A DNA stretch of 64,000 nt from Brachybacterium sillae (GCF_025028335.1 NZ_JAFEUW010000001.1:2294001-2358000); one strand, 5' to 3'; shown: positions 46,001-55,520, numbered from the stretch's first letter. Notes: a model not told the origin generated them from the letters alone. Translations and numbers: made by a program.

Positions 46001-46538
46001 ACCTGGCATCGGCGCTTGGCCGAAAAAGGCACCTGGGACACGGTGCTGGCCACGCTGACCGCCGCCGCTGACGCCGAAGGCCTGATCGATTGGTCGGTCT
46101 CGGTGGACTCCACGATCGCCCGCGCCCACCAGCACGCGACGAACATCACCCGCCACACAGGGGGATGGATCGAACTACAAGAATCCGCGTGAGGAGCCGG
46201 CCGATCACGGCATCGGGCGCTCCCGTGGCGGGCTGAGCACGAAGATCCATCAGCTCGTCGATGGGACCGGGCTGCCGCTGGTCAGCCTGATCACCCCCGG
46301 CCAGGCAGGGGACTCCCCGATGCTGCTTCCTCTTCTGGAGCAGCTGCGCGTGACCCGGCCAGTAGGGCGGCCCCGGACCCGCCCCGAGGCCGTGCTGGGC
46401 GATAAGGCGTACTCCTCCCGGGCGATCCGCACCCACCTACGTGCCCGTGGGATCAAAGCGGTCATCCCCGAACCGGCCGACCAGCAGGGCCACCGCAGAC
46501 GGCGCGGTGCCCGCGGCGGGCGCCCCGTCAGCCTCGAC
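45761..46538. mobile_element. IS-B copy 1: IS5-family element, right-truncated
   Basis: Begins with GGGCGTGTCTGAGAAT after CTA, as copy 3 does. Comparison with the complete copy at 58024-58963 shows the last ~160 bases missing, replaced from about 46539 by the end of an IS256 element. One base in the homopolymer CCGAAAAAGG differs from copy 3. Confidence 0.88.
45808..46538 (+). pseudogene. IS-B transposase, truncated and frameshifted
   Basis: Starts MSRFQMLSDAQWELIAPMLP. Two phase changes are needed to read it: near 45996 (QRSV to VWTWHRRL) and near 46165 after the RHTGG motif, then RSRGGLSTKIHQLVDG. It ends in ARGGRPVSLD where the IS256 element begins. The catalytic glutamate region is lost. 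Confidence 0.85.
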
Positions 46539-46542
46539 GCGG

Positions 46543-47959
46543 GTCAAGTCCCTCGAAGTGGTGTAGCGGTTGGATCCTTCGTGGGGGTGCTCAGGCGCTG
46601 AGCTCGAGGGCGGTGTCGGTGTCCACCTCGTCTCCGGTGTTGCTCACGGGGGTGAGCCGGCAGCGGTGCAGGACTTCGAGGCCGAGGTAGCGGCGGCCCT
46701 CGGCCCACTCATCGGTCTGCTCGGCCAGCACCGCACCGACCAGCCTGACGATGGCTGCCCGGTTGGGGAAGATGCCCACCGCGTCGGTGCGGCGGCGGAT
46801 CTCGCGGTTGAGCCGCTCGGCCGGATTGTTCGACCAGACCTGCGTCCACACGTCCTTCGGGAAGGTCGTGAAGGCCAGGATGTCCGCCCGGGCAGCGTCC
46901 AGGTGCTCGGCCACCGCCGGCAGCTTCTCGCTCACGTAGTCCAGCAGTCGGTCGAACTGGGCGTCCACCGCCTGGGCGTCGGGCTGGTCGTACACGCTGT
47001 GCAGCATGGCCTTCACGGCCGGCCACATGTTCTTCGGGGTGATGCCCATCAGATTCGCTGCGTAGTGGGTGCGGCAGCGCTGCCAGGTCGCGCCGGGCAG
47101 GTTCGCGGCAATCGCCTCGCGCAGTCCGGTGTGGGCATCGGAGGTGACCAGGCGGACCCCGGCCAGACCGCGGGCCACGAGGTCGGCGAAGAACTCGTTC
47201 CACGCCGCCCCGGTCTCACTGGTGGCCACGCGCAGGCCCAACACCTCGCGGTGGCCATCGCCGTTGACCCCGGTGGCCAGCAACACCACCGCGTTGACCA
47301 CCCGCCCGCCCTCGCGGACCTTCATCGTCAGCGCATCCGCGGCCACAAAGGTGAACGGTCCCGCCTCCCCGAGCGGCCGGTGGCGGAAGGCCTCCACCTG
47401 CTCATCGAGGTCCGCGGCCATCCGGGACACCTGGGACTTCGACAGGGCGTTGATGCCCAGCGTCTTGACGAGCTTGTCCATCCGGCGGGTGGACACCCCG
47501 GCCAGGTAGCAGTCCGCCACCACCGTGATCAGCGCCGACTCCGCGCGCTTGCGGCGCTCCAGCAGCCACTCCGGGAAGTACGTCCCAGAGCGGAGTTTGG
47601 GGATGGCCACATCGACGGTGCCGACCCGGGTGTCCAGGTCCCGGTGCCGGTACCCGTTGCGCTGGGTAGCTCGGCCCGGGGTGGGTTTGCCCCATTCGGC
47701 ACCGACCACCGCGTCGGCGTCCGCGGAGAGCAGGGTGTTGATCATCGTCTGCAGCAGGTGGCGCATCATGTCCGGGGACGCCTCGGACAGGGCTTCGCGC
47801 AGCAGGCCGGCAGGGTCGAGAATATGAGGAGCGGTCATCGTGATGACTCCATTCGAGGGTGCTGTGAGAGGTTCACTCGAAGGATCACACGGTGGCCGCG
47901 TCCACGTCCGAGACGACGTGGCCAACCACCGGGCGCTACACCACTATGCGGGACTCAAC
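46543..47959. mobile_element. IS256-family element C
   Basis: About 1.42 kb; ends GTCAAGTCCC at left and GGGACTCAAC at right, followed inward by matching GTGGTGTAGCG. The outside 8-mers differ (CGACGCGG and TTCGGAAA), so no direct target duplication is seen; deletion or rearrangement next to it is likely. A second related element is at 53.1 kb in the opposite orientation. Confidence 0.88.
46591..47838 (-). CDS. IS256-family (mutator) transposase
   Basis: A 415-residue DDE transposase. Motifs: [15 protein letters not shown] (first Asp), VTSDAHTGLREAI (second Asp) and [21 protein letters not shown] (Glu). The ATG at 47838 gives MTAPHILDPAGLLREAL, the same start as the copy at 53210. It reads intact and should be active if its ends are. 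Confidence 0.93.
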   Translation of the reverse strand: MTAPHILDPAGLLREALSEASPDMMRHLLQTMINTLLSADADAVVGAEWGKPTPGRATQRNGYRHRDLDTRVGTVDVAIPKLRSGTYFPEWLLERRKRAESALITVVADCYLAGVSTRRMDKLVKTLGINALSKSQVSRMAADLDEQVEAFRHRPLGEAGPFTFVAADALTMKVREGGRVVNAVVLLATGVNGDGHREVLGLRVATSETGAAWNEFFADLVARGLAGVRLVTSDAHTGLREAIAANLPGATWQRCRTHYAANLMGITPKNMWPAVKAMLHSVYDQPDAQAVDAQFDRLLDYVSEKLPAVAEHLDAARADILAFTTFPKDVWTQVWSNNPAERLNREIRRRTDAVGIFPNRAAIVRLVGAVLAEQTDEWAEGRRYLGLEVLHRCRLTPVSNTGDEVDTDTALELSA

Positions 47960-48294
47960 TTCGGAAATCTGCTCCAAGAGCGCGTGTGCTTTTCCCATGA
48001 TGTCCAGGGCGGTCTCGGTGGTGGCCAGCTTCTGCTGGGAGGCGGCCAGCTGGCGGCGCAACCGGGCGATTTCGGCCTGCTCCGCACTCGGCCGGCCAAC
48101 GGCTTCATCGGCCGCCTTGCCTTCGAGCACGCCAGCATCGCGCATCCGGCGCCATTCGCTGATCAGCGAGGAGTACAGGCCCTCCCGGCGAAGGTAGGCC
48201 CCACCCTGCTGCTCCTGGCAGGCCTGTTCGTAGGCGGCCAGATGCGCCAGCTTCTGCTCCGGGGTGAAGCTCCGGCGCCGAGCCGGGCCACCAG
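47960..48294 (-). pseudogene. IS3-type transposase orfA, cut by IS256 and split by IS1380
   Basis: The orfA sequence RRRSFTPEQKLAHLAAYEQA runs from 48294 to about 47960, then is lost into the IS256 end. Its N-terminus lies on the far side of IS1380, from ATG at 50200 to 50175: joining across the CCAG target gives a continuous frame (MSDAHPRAGGPARR). Helix-turn-helix and leucine-zipper parts are both readable. It is dead. Confidence 0.8.
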
Positions 48295-50174
48295 CCTCGA
48301 GATTTCACGGGGGTGTGGTCTCGACCGGCGGAATGAATGGCGAAAGGTGCTCCTGGCCTGGGATGATACGGGTTGTTCAGATTCGTATTGATCCGCTGGA
48401 AGGAGCACCTTTCAGGTGTCCCACCCTACCTTGTTCTTCTACCCCCGTCCGCGGGTGGACGTCGCTGAGGTCCCGGCGGCCGCGCATGCGGGCGCTGTGC
48501 TGCTGACCGACACGATCCACGCCACCGGCCTCGCTGCTTCGCTGCGGGAAGCTCTGGATCCGTGGACGAAACCGCTGGCCGAGCACCACGCGGCGAAGGT
48601 CCTGCTGGATCTCGCACTCACTCTCGCGATCGGCGGGGAGCATGCTTCGGATGCTGATCTGCTGCGATGCGAACCGGACCTGTTCGGAGACGTCGCCTCG
48701 ACCCCGACGATCTCCCGCATGCTCACCACCCTCGCCCAGGACGCGCCCACCGTGATCGAGGCGATCTCCCAGGCCCGCCGGGCCGCGCGGGAAAGAGCCT
48801 GGACCCTCGCCGGAGACCATTCCCCGGCTGCGGGGGTCAGTGCGAAGAACCCGCTGGTCATCGACCTCGATGCCACCCTGATCAACGTCCACAGTGAGAA
48901 GGAGCAGGCCGCACCGACGTTCAAACGCGGGTTCGGCTATCACCCTCTGTGCGCGTTCCTGGACCACGGCAGCGAAGGGACCGGGGAACCACTGGCGATC
49001 CAGCTGCGCCCCGGCAACGCCGGCTCGAACACCGCCGCTGATCACATCACCGTCACCCGGCAGGCTCTCGCGCAGCTGCCTGCGGGCCTGCTGGCCCGGG
49101 GCGGGCGGGGGTCGAAGAAGATCCTGATCCGCACCGACGGGGCCGGCGGCACCAAAGACTTCCTGGCCTGGCTCCAGCGGCAGCGTCTAGCCTACTCAGT
49201 CGGGTTCACCCTCCCCGCGAACACCCCTGACCTGCTGAAACGCCTCGACGAGGCGGAGGCGTGGACCCCCGCCTACGACACCGATACCGACGGGATCCGC
49301 GACGGGGCATGGGTGGCGGAGCTGACCGGGCTGCTGGACCTGTCCGGGTGGCCTGCCGGGATGCGGGTGATCGTGCGGAAGGAACGTCCTCATCCTGGGG
49401 CGCAGCTGCGGATCACCGATCACGAAGGGATGCGCATCACCGCGTTCGCCACCAACTCCCCGCGCGGCCAGCTCCCGGTCTTGGAGCTGCGGCACCGTCG
49501 CCGTGCACGCTGCGAAGACCGGATCCGTAACGCCAAGGACATGGGCCTTGAGAAGTTCCCGCTGCAGTCCTTCGCGCAGAACCAGATCTGGTGCCAGATC
49601 ATCCAACTCGCCAGCGAGCTCGTCGCCTGGATGCAGACCATCGCGCTGACCGGCCATGATGCACGGAAGTGGGAGCCCAAACGGCTCCGCGCACGGCTGT
49701 TCGAGATCCCCGCGACCCTCGTGCGCCGCGCCCGGCACAAGGTCCTCCACCTCGCCGAACATGCACCCGAAGCCGTGAGGGTCCTGACCGGCGTCAACCG
49801 GCTCCGCACCACCGTCGCACAGACCTAACCCGGCGAGACCACCCGCCCCTACGACCAGCAGCTCCTCTTCTCGGGAGTGGAACCCGACCGCCCGCAACGG
49901 ACACTGCGACGATCTGTCACACCCGAATGCCAGAATCAGCAGCTGAACACCGGCAACGACGCCGACCCACCCCGCTCACCAGCCCCATGAAACATCGAGG
50001 CTAACCCGGCGAGACCACCCGCCCCACCGACCAGCATCAACCTCTCGGGAGTGGAACCCGACCGCCCGCAACGGACACTGCGATGATCTGTCATACCCGA
50101 ATGCCAGAATCAGCAGCTGAACACCGGCAACGACGCCGACCCACCCCGCTCACCAGCCCCATGAAACATCGAGG
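48295..50174. mobile_element. IS1380-family element with duplicated right end
   Basis: Left end CCTCGAGATTTCACGGGG pairs with right end (complement CCTCGATGTTTCATGGGG). A 4-bp target duplication CCAG flanks 48295 and 50174. Its right ~175 bp appear twice (49826-50001 and 50002-50175), and only the second copy is next to CCAG, so the duplication is within the inserted element. Confidence 0.85.
48416..49828 (+). CDS. IS1380-family transposase
   Basis: A 470-residue DDE transposase: LVIDLDATLINVHSEKEQAA (first Asp), ILIRTDGAGGTKDF (second Asp) and an RCEDRIRNAKDMGLEK glutamate region near 363. The GTG start follows GGAGCACC. It appears intact. Confidence 0.92.
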   Translation: MSHPTLFFYPRPRVDVAEVPAAAHAGAVLLTDTIHATGLAASLREALDPWTKPLAEHHAAKVLLDLALTLAIGGEHASDADLLRCEPDLFGDVASTPTISRMLTTLAQDAPTVIEAISQARRAARERAWTLAGDHSPAAGVSAKNPLVIDLDATLINVHSEKEQAAPTFKRGFGYHPLCAFLDHGSEGTGEPLAIQLRPGNAGSNTAADHITVTRQALAQLPAGLLARGGRGSKKILIRTDGAGGTKDFLAWLQRQRLAYSVGFTLPANTPDLLKRLDEAEAWTPAYDTDTDGIRDGAWVAELTGLLDLSGWPAGMRVIVRKERPHPGAQLRITDHEGMRITAFATNSPRGQLPVLELRHRRRARCEDRIRNAKDMGLEKFPLQSFAQNQIWCQIIQLASELVAWMQTIALTGHDARKWEPKRLRARLFEIPATLVRRARHKVLHLAEHAPEAVRVLTGVNRLRTTVAQT

Positions 50175-50175
50175 C
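49826..50175. repeat. Tandem duplication of the IS1380 right end
   Basis: Two copies of about 175 bases: 49826-50001 and 50002-50175, starting TAACCCGGCGAGACCACC. They differ by a few substitutions and small indels (for example GACGATC against GATGATC). The rest of 50176-50356 has no gene that I can support. Confidence 0.88.
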
Positions 50176-50356
50176 CAGCACGAGGGTGAGCGTCACTCAT
50201 CTGTCCATCATCGGCGATCGCGGACAACGGCGGGGCGAACGTGGAACTACTCATGGTGATCGATCCTGAATCTCGCCCTGCGTCAGGCGGACTTGCTGTG
50301 AACCACTGGACTCAACTCACCCTGACACGCAGGGGCCGGGGACCGTTGAAGCCGTC

Positions 50357-50782
50357 ATGAACACTGGATACGACAACTACCGGCCCGAGGTGCACAAGAG
50401 TGTGGAGCAGTGGCGTGAGGAACTGACGCCGCAGGAGTTCCAGGTACTCCGGAAGGCGGGCACCGAGAGGCCGTACACGGGCCAGTACTACGACGCGCAC
50501 ACCACCGGTGTCTATCAGTGCCGGGCGTGTGGCCAAGAGCTGTTCACCAGCACTGATAAGTTCGACTCGCACTGCGGGTGGCCCTCGTTCTGGGCTCCCC
50601 TGGCCGAGGACAGGGTGCGTTACCTACGTGATCGGTCCTTGGGGATGGAGCGCATCGAAGTGCGCTGTTCCCGATGCGACTCCCACCTGGGGCACCTCTT
50701 CGAAGGTGAAGGTTTCCAGACCCCCACCGATCAGCGGTTCTGCATCAACTCGATCTCCATGAAACTGATTTCCTCCGACTGA
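50357..50782 (+). CDS. msrB: Peptide-methionine (R)-S-oxide reductase MsrB
   Basis: Repairs oxidised methionine (R-sulfoxide) in proteins. The 141-residue protein has zinc cysteines in CRACG (near 53) and CSRCDSHLGHLF (near 101) and the catalytic Cys in RFCINSIS (near 131). CGWPSFWAPL is also typical. The ATG is the first of the frame. It is the first cargo gene after the IS1380 element. A nearby membrane protein and TetR suggest an oxidant-response set. Confidence 0.93.
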   Translation: MNTGYDNYRPEVHKSVEQWREELTPQEFQVLRKAGTERPYTGQYYDAHTTGVYQCRACGQELFTSTDKFDSHCGWPSFWAPLAEDRVRYLRDRSLGMERIEVRCSRCDSHLGHLFEGEGFQTPTDQRFCINSISMKLISSD

Positions 50783-50957
50783 GTGGCCGCCCACCGGCTG
50801 AACCCTCAGCGCGCCGGCTCCAGGGCTTCGCCGCCGCCGGCGCGCTGACCAACCGGCCCCCAGGTCACCGGGGCAGAGAACATGGGCCGGGACGGGGTAC
50901 CGCACCAGCAGTTCCCGTCCCGGCTCGTTCCGGGTCACGGCAACGGTCGTTTCCGGG

Positions 50958-51425
50958 CTACCGGCGACGGGCGTGCTGCAGCGACTCGGCAGCCGTGAGG
51001 ATGGATGCCCCCAGAAGCACGGTGTCCTTGAGCAGGAACTGCCCCACCATGGACAACTTGGTTTTCCCGTGGTTCTCCTGCTGCACTCCCGGGGTCGTGG
51101 CCATGAAACTGAGCGTGGTGACGAACATCCCTACCGCCCCGAGGCTGCCCAGGGCCGAAGCGCGCGGGGCGAGGGGCTTGGCGGCGATGAGAGCTCCCAT
51201 ACCGATCTCGGCCACCCCGATCAGCTGCGCTGTCTTCTTCTCCCCCAGCTTCTTGAGCACCCCGGAGAACAAGGGGCTGGAGGTGACCAGGGGCCTGATG
51301 TTCTCCATCTCGTAGTCCTGGAATTTCAGGGAACCGATCCAGACGAGGTTCGTCACCAGGGAATAGCGCAGTACCGAATTCCCCATCTGCTCGATCCCCG
51401 TGGTGGAAGTGTTCTTCGTCATCAT
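50958..51425 (-). CDS. DUF417-family membrane protein (YkgB/RclC-like)
   Basis: A 155-residue protein with about four membrane helices, fitting the DUF417/YkgB family: VWIGSLKFQDYEMENIRPLV (about 29-48), then GVAEIGMGALIAAKPL and GMFVTTLSFMATTPG. E. coli RclC (YkgB) is part of the hypochlorous-acid response, so an oxidant-defence role alongside msrB is plausible but inferred. GAGGAG lies about nine bases before the ATG at 51425. A 15-base palindrome lies about 50 bases upstream and could be an operator. Confidence 0.8.
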   Translation of the reverse strand: MMTKNTSTTGIEQMGNSVLRYSLVTNLVWIGSLKFQDYEMENIRPLVTSSPLFSGVLKKLGEKKTAQLIGVAEIGMGALIAAKPLAPRASALGSLGAVGMFVTTLSFMATTPGVQQENHGKTKLSMVGQFLLKDTVLLGASILTAAESLQHARRR

Positions 51426-51473
51426 TTTCTTGTCTCCTCGTTTTTTCTTGTAGATATCACTCGGACTTGAAAA

Positions 51474-51488
51474 GGAACCCACGGTTCC
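51474..51488. promoter_or_regulatory. Palindromic operator candidate before the DUF417 gene
   Basis: A perfect 6-3-6 palindrome GGAACC-CAC-GGTTCC within the otherwise gene-free 51426-51719 region. It stands upstream of a -10-like TATCTA on the minus strand for the DUF417 gene. A TetR gene lies 230 bases away and is a candidate binder. Otherwise I see no gene in this region. Confidence 0.45.
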
Positions 51489-51719
51489 ATGCTCATGCAG
51501 CACCTGGTTCTGCACCGGCAACCCGCGGTTTCCCACCGACGCAGCGTGGTACGCACACCCCGTCTTCCGCGTTGTCTGTGCCGCAACCCTTTCCCCGGGC
51601 CACCTGCGGAACTCGCGCGCACAGGCGCGTCGGGACGACCTCGTCGGCTTCGTGCGCCACCTCACGTGCTTCCGGACGCATCATGGTCCGGAATCGTCGT
51701 CGCCAGGTGTCAACAGGGC

Positions 51720-52346
51720 TCATCCCTTCCGAGCTATCGGCCTGCGAGTCGAACCGTGCCCATGAACAACTTCGCAGGCCATGTCGGCGGCCAGCTCGAC
51801 CAGCGCAGGATCCCGTGTCATCTTGGCGGACGTTTTCGCCCCGTCGTACAGCACCATCACCTTGTCCACCGCGGTCGAGGACCCGTCCTCCCCGAGCAAA
51901 TGGGCGATATGTGAGGCCAGTGCTTCCCGGTAATGAGCGATCACCTGGCCCACCCCGAGATCATCCGGGCGTTCGATGGCGGCGTTCATGAACGGGCATC
52001 CGTGGAACGTGCCGGCCAGAACATCGACAGAGATTCCATCGAAGAAGACTCTCAAGCGCTCAGTCGCGCTGGCCCGGGGGTCGTCCCTGGTTTCGGAAGC
52101 GGCTTTCCAGGTGGCCTCCTCCTGCTGGAGGTAAGCCACTACCAGAGCCTGTTTGTTGCCGAAGTGGTGATACATGCTGCCCTTGGCCACGCCGACCTCA
52201 GCGATCACCAGATCGATGCCGGTGGCATTGATGCCGCGTGTGTAGAACAGCCGGCGGGCGGTCGCCATGATCCGCTCACGAGCTCCCGTGGACCTCGCAG
52301 GCGACCGGTTCGGCGCAGTGGCCTGGGCTTCGGGGATGACTGCCAT
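51720..52346 (-). CDS. TetR-family regulator of the cargo region
   Basis: A 208-residue regulator with the DNA-binding region ARERIMATARRLFYTRGINA (about 22-41) and VGVAKGSMYHHFGNKQALVV. The C-terminal part has TFHGCPFMNAAIERPDD, a conserved Cys-containing motif of a TetR subfamily, possibly redox-sensitive. Starts at 52346, 52349 or 52358 are all possible and no clear Shine-Dalgarno distinguishes them. Its frame runs upstream into an IS3 orfB fragment, so its native promoter may be lost. Likely regulator of the DUF417 gene or msrB; inference. Confidence 0.8.
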   Translation of the reverse strand: MAVIPEAQATAPNRSPARSTGARERIMATARRLFYTRGINATGIDLVIAEVGVAKGSMYHHFGNKQALVVAYLQQEEATWKAASETRDDPRASATERLRVFFDGISVDVLAGTFHGCPFMNAAIERPDDLGVGQVIAHYREALASHIAHLLGEDGSSTAVDKVMVLYDGAKTSAKMTRDPALVELAADMACEVVHGHGSTRRPIARKG

Positions 52347-52358
52347 CATGCGCACCAT

Positions 52359-52989
52359 GCTAGAGGCTTCGGCGCAGGTGCACAGTAGAGCGTGCTCGAG
52401 GGCCTGCAACGGCAATGCCTCGGTGGGCAGGCGGGCCGCGACGGCCCAGCCGACGATCCGCCGCGTGCGGACGTCCGTGAAGAGCGCGGCGTCGCAGAGC
52501 CCTTTCGGGATGCGAACGCAGGTGAACTTTGCGGCCCAGATGCCGCGGGCAGAGGCTGGGCGCTGCTTCGCGGCTCGGCAGCCGCGGGAGGTGAGAAACC
52601 CACATTCTGTCGTGCCGACCACGCGGCAGACAGCCTCGAAACCGAATTGTTCACGGTGCATATCGATGAACCGGATCATTTCGTCGTGGGGCGATCGGGC
52701 TGCGCGGATAAAATGCCGATGCCTTCTTCAAGATCTCGTTCGCACGGCGCATGTCGGTCACTTCGCTCCTCAGCCGGCGATTCTCCTCCTCGAGCGATTC
52801 CTGCGGACGGGACGATCTCTCGGCGGGGCCGTAGCGGTTGCACCAGCTCCGCAAGGGCTCCTCACCGACGCCGAGCTCGGGCGCGACGGCGCGGGTCGAC
52901 TGCGCTCCTGGGCCACTTTCAAGGGCGTGGCGGTCGTAGACCATGCGGACCGCACGATCACGCAGCTCCGAGCAGAACTTCGTGGGCAT
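52359..52989 (-). pseudogene. Degenerate IS3-family element remnant
   Basis: orfA (112 residues, 52989-52651) begins MPTKFCSELRDRAVRMVYDR and ends [16 protein letters not shown] fragment of orfB follows: MIRFIDMHREQFGFEAVCRV, then only ALFTDVRTRRIVGWAVAAR from the catalytic domain, with the middle deleted. It abuts the TetR start. Dead. Confidence 0.8.
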
Positions 52990-53087
52990 ACTCCAGTTCT
53001 CCTTCGTGAGACTCGGGAAGGAGACCCAGCGCGCTACAGCGTCCTGGCCGGCATCGTGAGCGGCTCTGGCTCTCGCATCTCCCCTCA

Positions 53088-54512
53088 GTTGAGTCCCGGA
53101 TAGTGGTGTAACCCTCCCCGGTGGCCACGACCATCTTCGAGACGGACGCGGTCACCGTGGGAGCCTTCGAGCGAACCTTCCACAGCACTCTCGAAAGGAC
53201 ATCACCACGATGACCGCTCCTCATATTGTCGACCCTGAACGCCTGCTGCGCGAAGCTCTCGGGGAGGCCTCCCCAGACCTGCTGCGCCACTTGCTGCAGA
53301 CCGTGATCAACGCACTGCTCTCCGCCGACGCTGACGCGGTCTGCGGGGCCGAGTACGGCAAGCCCTCCGAACACCGGACAGCGCAGCGCAACGGCTACCG
53401 CCACCGACCCCTGGACACCCGCGCCGGCACGATCGATGTGGCCATCCCCAAACTCCGGGCCGGCACGTACTTCCCCGAATGGCTCCTCGAGCGCCGCAAA
53501 CGGGCCGAGTCCGCGTTGATCACCGTGGTCGCGGACTGCTACCTGGCCGGGGTCTCGACCCGGCGCATGGACAAGCTCGTACGGCAGCTGGGCATCGACT
53601 CGCTCTCGAAGTCCCAGGTCAGCCGGATGGCACAGGAGTTGGACGAGCACATCGAGGCTTTCCGTCACCGGCCCCTGGGTGAGGCCGGCCCGTTCGTGTT
53701 CCTCGCCGCCGACGCCCTGACCATGAAAGTCAGAGAGGGCGGGCGGGTGATCAACGCGGTGGCCATGGTCGCCACCGGGGTCAACGCCGACGGGCGCCGG
53801 GAGGTGCTCGGGCTGAGGGTGGCCACCACGGAGTCGGGTGCGGCGTGGAACGAGTTCTTCGCTGACCTGGTCGCGCGGGGTCTGACCGGGGTGAGACTGG
53901 TGACCTCGGACTCCCACCGCGGCCTCGTGGAAGCGGTGGCGGCGAACCTGCCCGGGGCCGTGTGGCAACGCTGCCGCACCCATGACGCGGCGAATCTGAT
54001 GGCCGTGACCCCGAAGAGCATGTGGCCGGCGGTGAAGGCCATGCTGCACAGCGTGTATGACCAGCCCGACGGGCCGGCCGTGCACGCCCAGTTCGAGCGC
54101 CTGTTGGACTACGTGCAGGACAGGTTGCCCGCGGTGGCTACGCACCTGGACGCTGCCCGGGAGGACATCCTGGCGTTCACGGGCTTCCCGAAGGACGTGT
54201 GGTCCCAGATCTGGTCGAACAACCCTGCCGAGCGGCTGAACCGGGAGATCCGGCGTCGCACGGACGCGGTGGGCATCTTCCCGAACCGGGAGGCGGTGAT
54301 CCGGCTCGTGGGAGCCGTGCTGGCCGAGCAGACCGATGAATGGGCCGAGGGCCGCCGCTACCTCGGGCTCGAGCTGCTCGCCAGGTGCAGCGAGCCCTGC
54401 ACGCAGGAATCGGCCACCGGGATGGGCACGGAGGTGATGCCGACCCTGAAGACCTGACCGACTCACGCCCCCATTGCTTCGAAGGCTGTTACACCACTTC
54501 CAGGGACTTGAC
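53088..54512. mobile_element. IS256-family element D
   Basis: About 1.42 kb, ends GTTGAGTCCC and GGGACTTGAC with inner GTGGTGTAAC. The 8-mers outside do not match each other. Opposite orientation to element C. Its transposase is related but not identical. Confidence 0.87.
53210..54457 (+). CDS. IS256-family transposase
   Basis: 415 residues, same start ([20 protein letters not shown]) and motifs as the copy at 46591 ([46 protein letters not shown]). Intact. Many substitutions show that the two elements are distinct isoforms rather than recent copies. Confidence 0.93.
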   Translation: MTAPHIVDPERLLREALGEASPDLLRHLLQTVINALLSADADAVCGAEYGKPSEHRTAQRNGYRHRPLDTRAGTIDVAIPKLRAGTYFPEWLLERRKRAESALITVVADCYLAGVSTRRMDKLVRQLGIDSLSKSQVSRMAQELDEHIEAFRHRPLGEAGPFVFLAADALTMKVREGGRVINAVAMVATGVNADGRREVLGLRVATTESGAAWNEFFADLVARGLTGVRLVTSDSHRGLVEAVAANLPGAVWQRCRTHDAANLMAVTPKSMWPAVKAMLHSVYDQPDGPAVHAQFERLLDYVQDRLPAVATHLDAAREDILAFTGFPKDVWSQIWSNNPAERLNREIRRRTDAVGIFPNREAVIRLVGAVLAEQTDEWAEGRRYLGLELLARCSEPCTQESATGMGTEVMPTLKT

Positions 54513-54542
54513 CTCTCCCCTCTGCGCCACTACACTCCCCGG

Positions 54543-55520
54543 ATGACTGAACACCTTGAATGCTCCGGTGGCACCGCACACGCGATGCGACCGCAGGTCC
54601 GACCAAAGCAACAGCAGCCGATTGCGGATCTCCGATCATTGATCACGGATCGAGGCGAGGTCGTCGACTGCCAATGTGGGCGCGAGCACACGGTTGACCA
54701 ACTTGGAACTGAATTCGAGTTCCCGGAGAACATGCGAGAAATCCTGCGTGAAGGAGCCGGTCGCCCTCGCCTGGATGTATTCGGCCCCTCCTTCCTTCTG
54801 CGAATAAACCGGATCGCAAAAGCAGGGCAAGAAGATCTACGAATAGAATCACTACACATTGTCTTTCATGACGACTGGCTGGTGGTCTTTGAAGATGTCG
54901 ACGGAATCGGGACCGCCTGGCATCCGGCGGAAGACAACTCAGGGCGATACTTTGCCGCAGATGAGGCGGAACTGACGCTAACGCTCATCGTCGAGGCCGC
55001 GATCGATTCCTATGACTCTGCCGCACTTTCCCTGGAGGACGGCACTGCGGACTGCGAGTCGAGTATTTTCGGGGAATTCGAGAAGGACATCGAGAGCGTT
55101 TATCGGCTCGGCTCCGATGCCAGCAAGGTCCGCTCCTCTCTTGCTTCCCTGTGCCGGTTCATCGATCGAATCCCCGCGCCAGGGGCGTCGAAGAACTCAG
55201 ACTGGTCAGCCGATGCTGCGGCCTTCGCCGAGGACGCAGATGACCTTCTGTCCAGAGTGTCCGGCATCCACGCACGGCTGACACAGCTCGTTACGGTTTA
55301 CTTGGCCCTAGTGGCCCAGAAACAGAACGAGGACATGAAGCGCATTTCAGGGTGGGCCGCCATCCTATTCACTCCGAGCCTTGTCGGAGCGATATACGGG
55401 ATGAATTTTGAGTCAATTCCGGAACTTACCTGGGATTTTGGCTACCCGCTATCGATTCTGGCAATGGTCATCATCTCCGCGGGCCTGTACGCCGTCTTCC
55501 GCCGTCAGCGTTGGCTCTAG
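54543..55520 (+). CDS. CorA-like divalent-cation transporter
   Basis: A 325-residue protein with the CorA C-terminal architecture: a long acidic cytoplasmic domain, then helix 1 ending in the ion-selectivity motif YGMNFESIPEL, and helix 2 (YPLSILAMVIISAGLYAVF). The ATG at 54543 is the first of the frame; an internal start is possible. Base composition is visibly AT-richer than the backbone (for example the stretch near 54805-54865), suggesting recent acquisition. It lies between an IS256 and an IS481 element. Whether it carries magnesium, cobalt or zinc is not determinable. Confidence 0.88.
   Translation: MTEHLECSGGTAHAMRPQVRPKQQQPIADLRSLITDRGEVVDCQCGREHTVDQLGTEFEFPENMREILREGAGRPRLDVFGPSFLLRINRIAKAGQEDLRIESLHIVFHDDWLVVFEDVDGIGTAWHPAEDNSGRYFAADEAELTLTLIVEAAIDSYDSAALSLEDGTADCESSIFGEFEKDIESVYRLGSDASKVRSSLASLCRFIDRIPAPGASKNSDWSADAAAFAEDADDLLSRVSGIHARLTQLVTVYLALVAQKQNEDMKRISGWAAILFTPSLVGAIYGMNFESIPELTWDFGYPLSILAMVIISAGLYAVFRRQRWL

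Noticed and set aside
49826-50175. CRISPR array
   Set aside because: Two long near-identical tandem units only, no spacer pattern and no cas genes; it is a duplicated IS end.
51426-51719. Possible gene in the region between the DUF417 and TetR genes
   Set aside because: Short frames exist on both strands but none has a recognisable motif or start site.
46543-54512. Inversion between IS256 elements C and D exchanging their flanks
   Set aside because: Outer and inner flanking 8-mers of the two elements do not pair as such an exchange would require.
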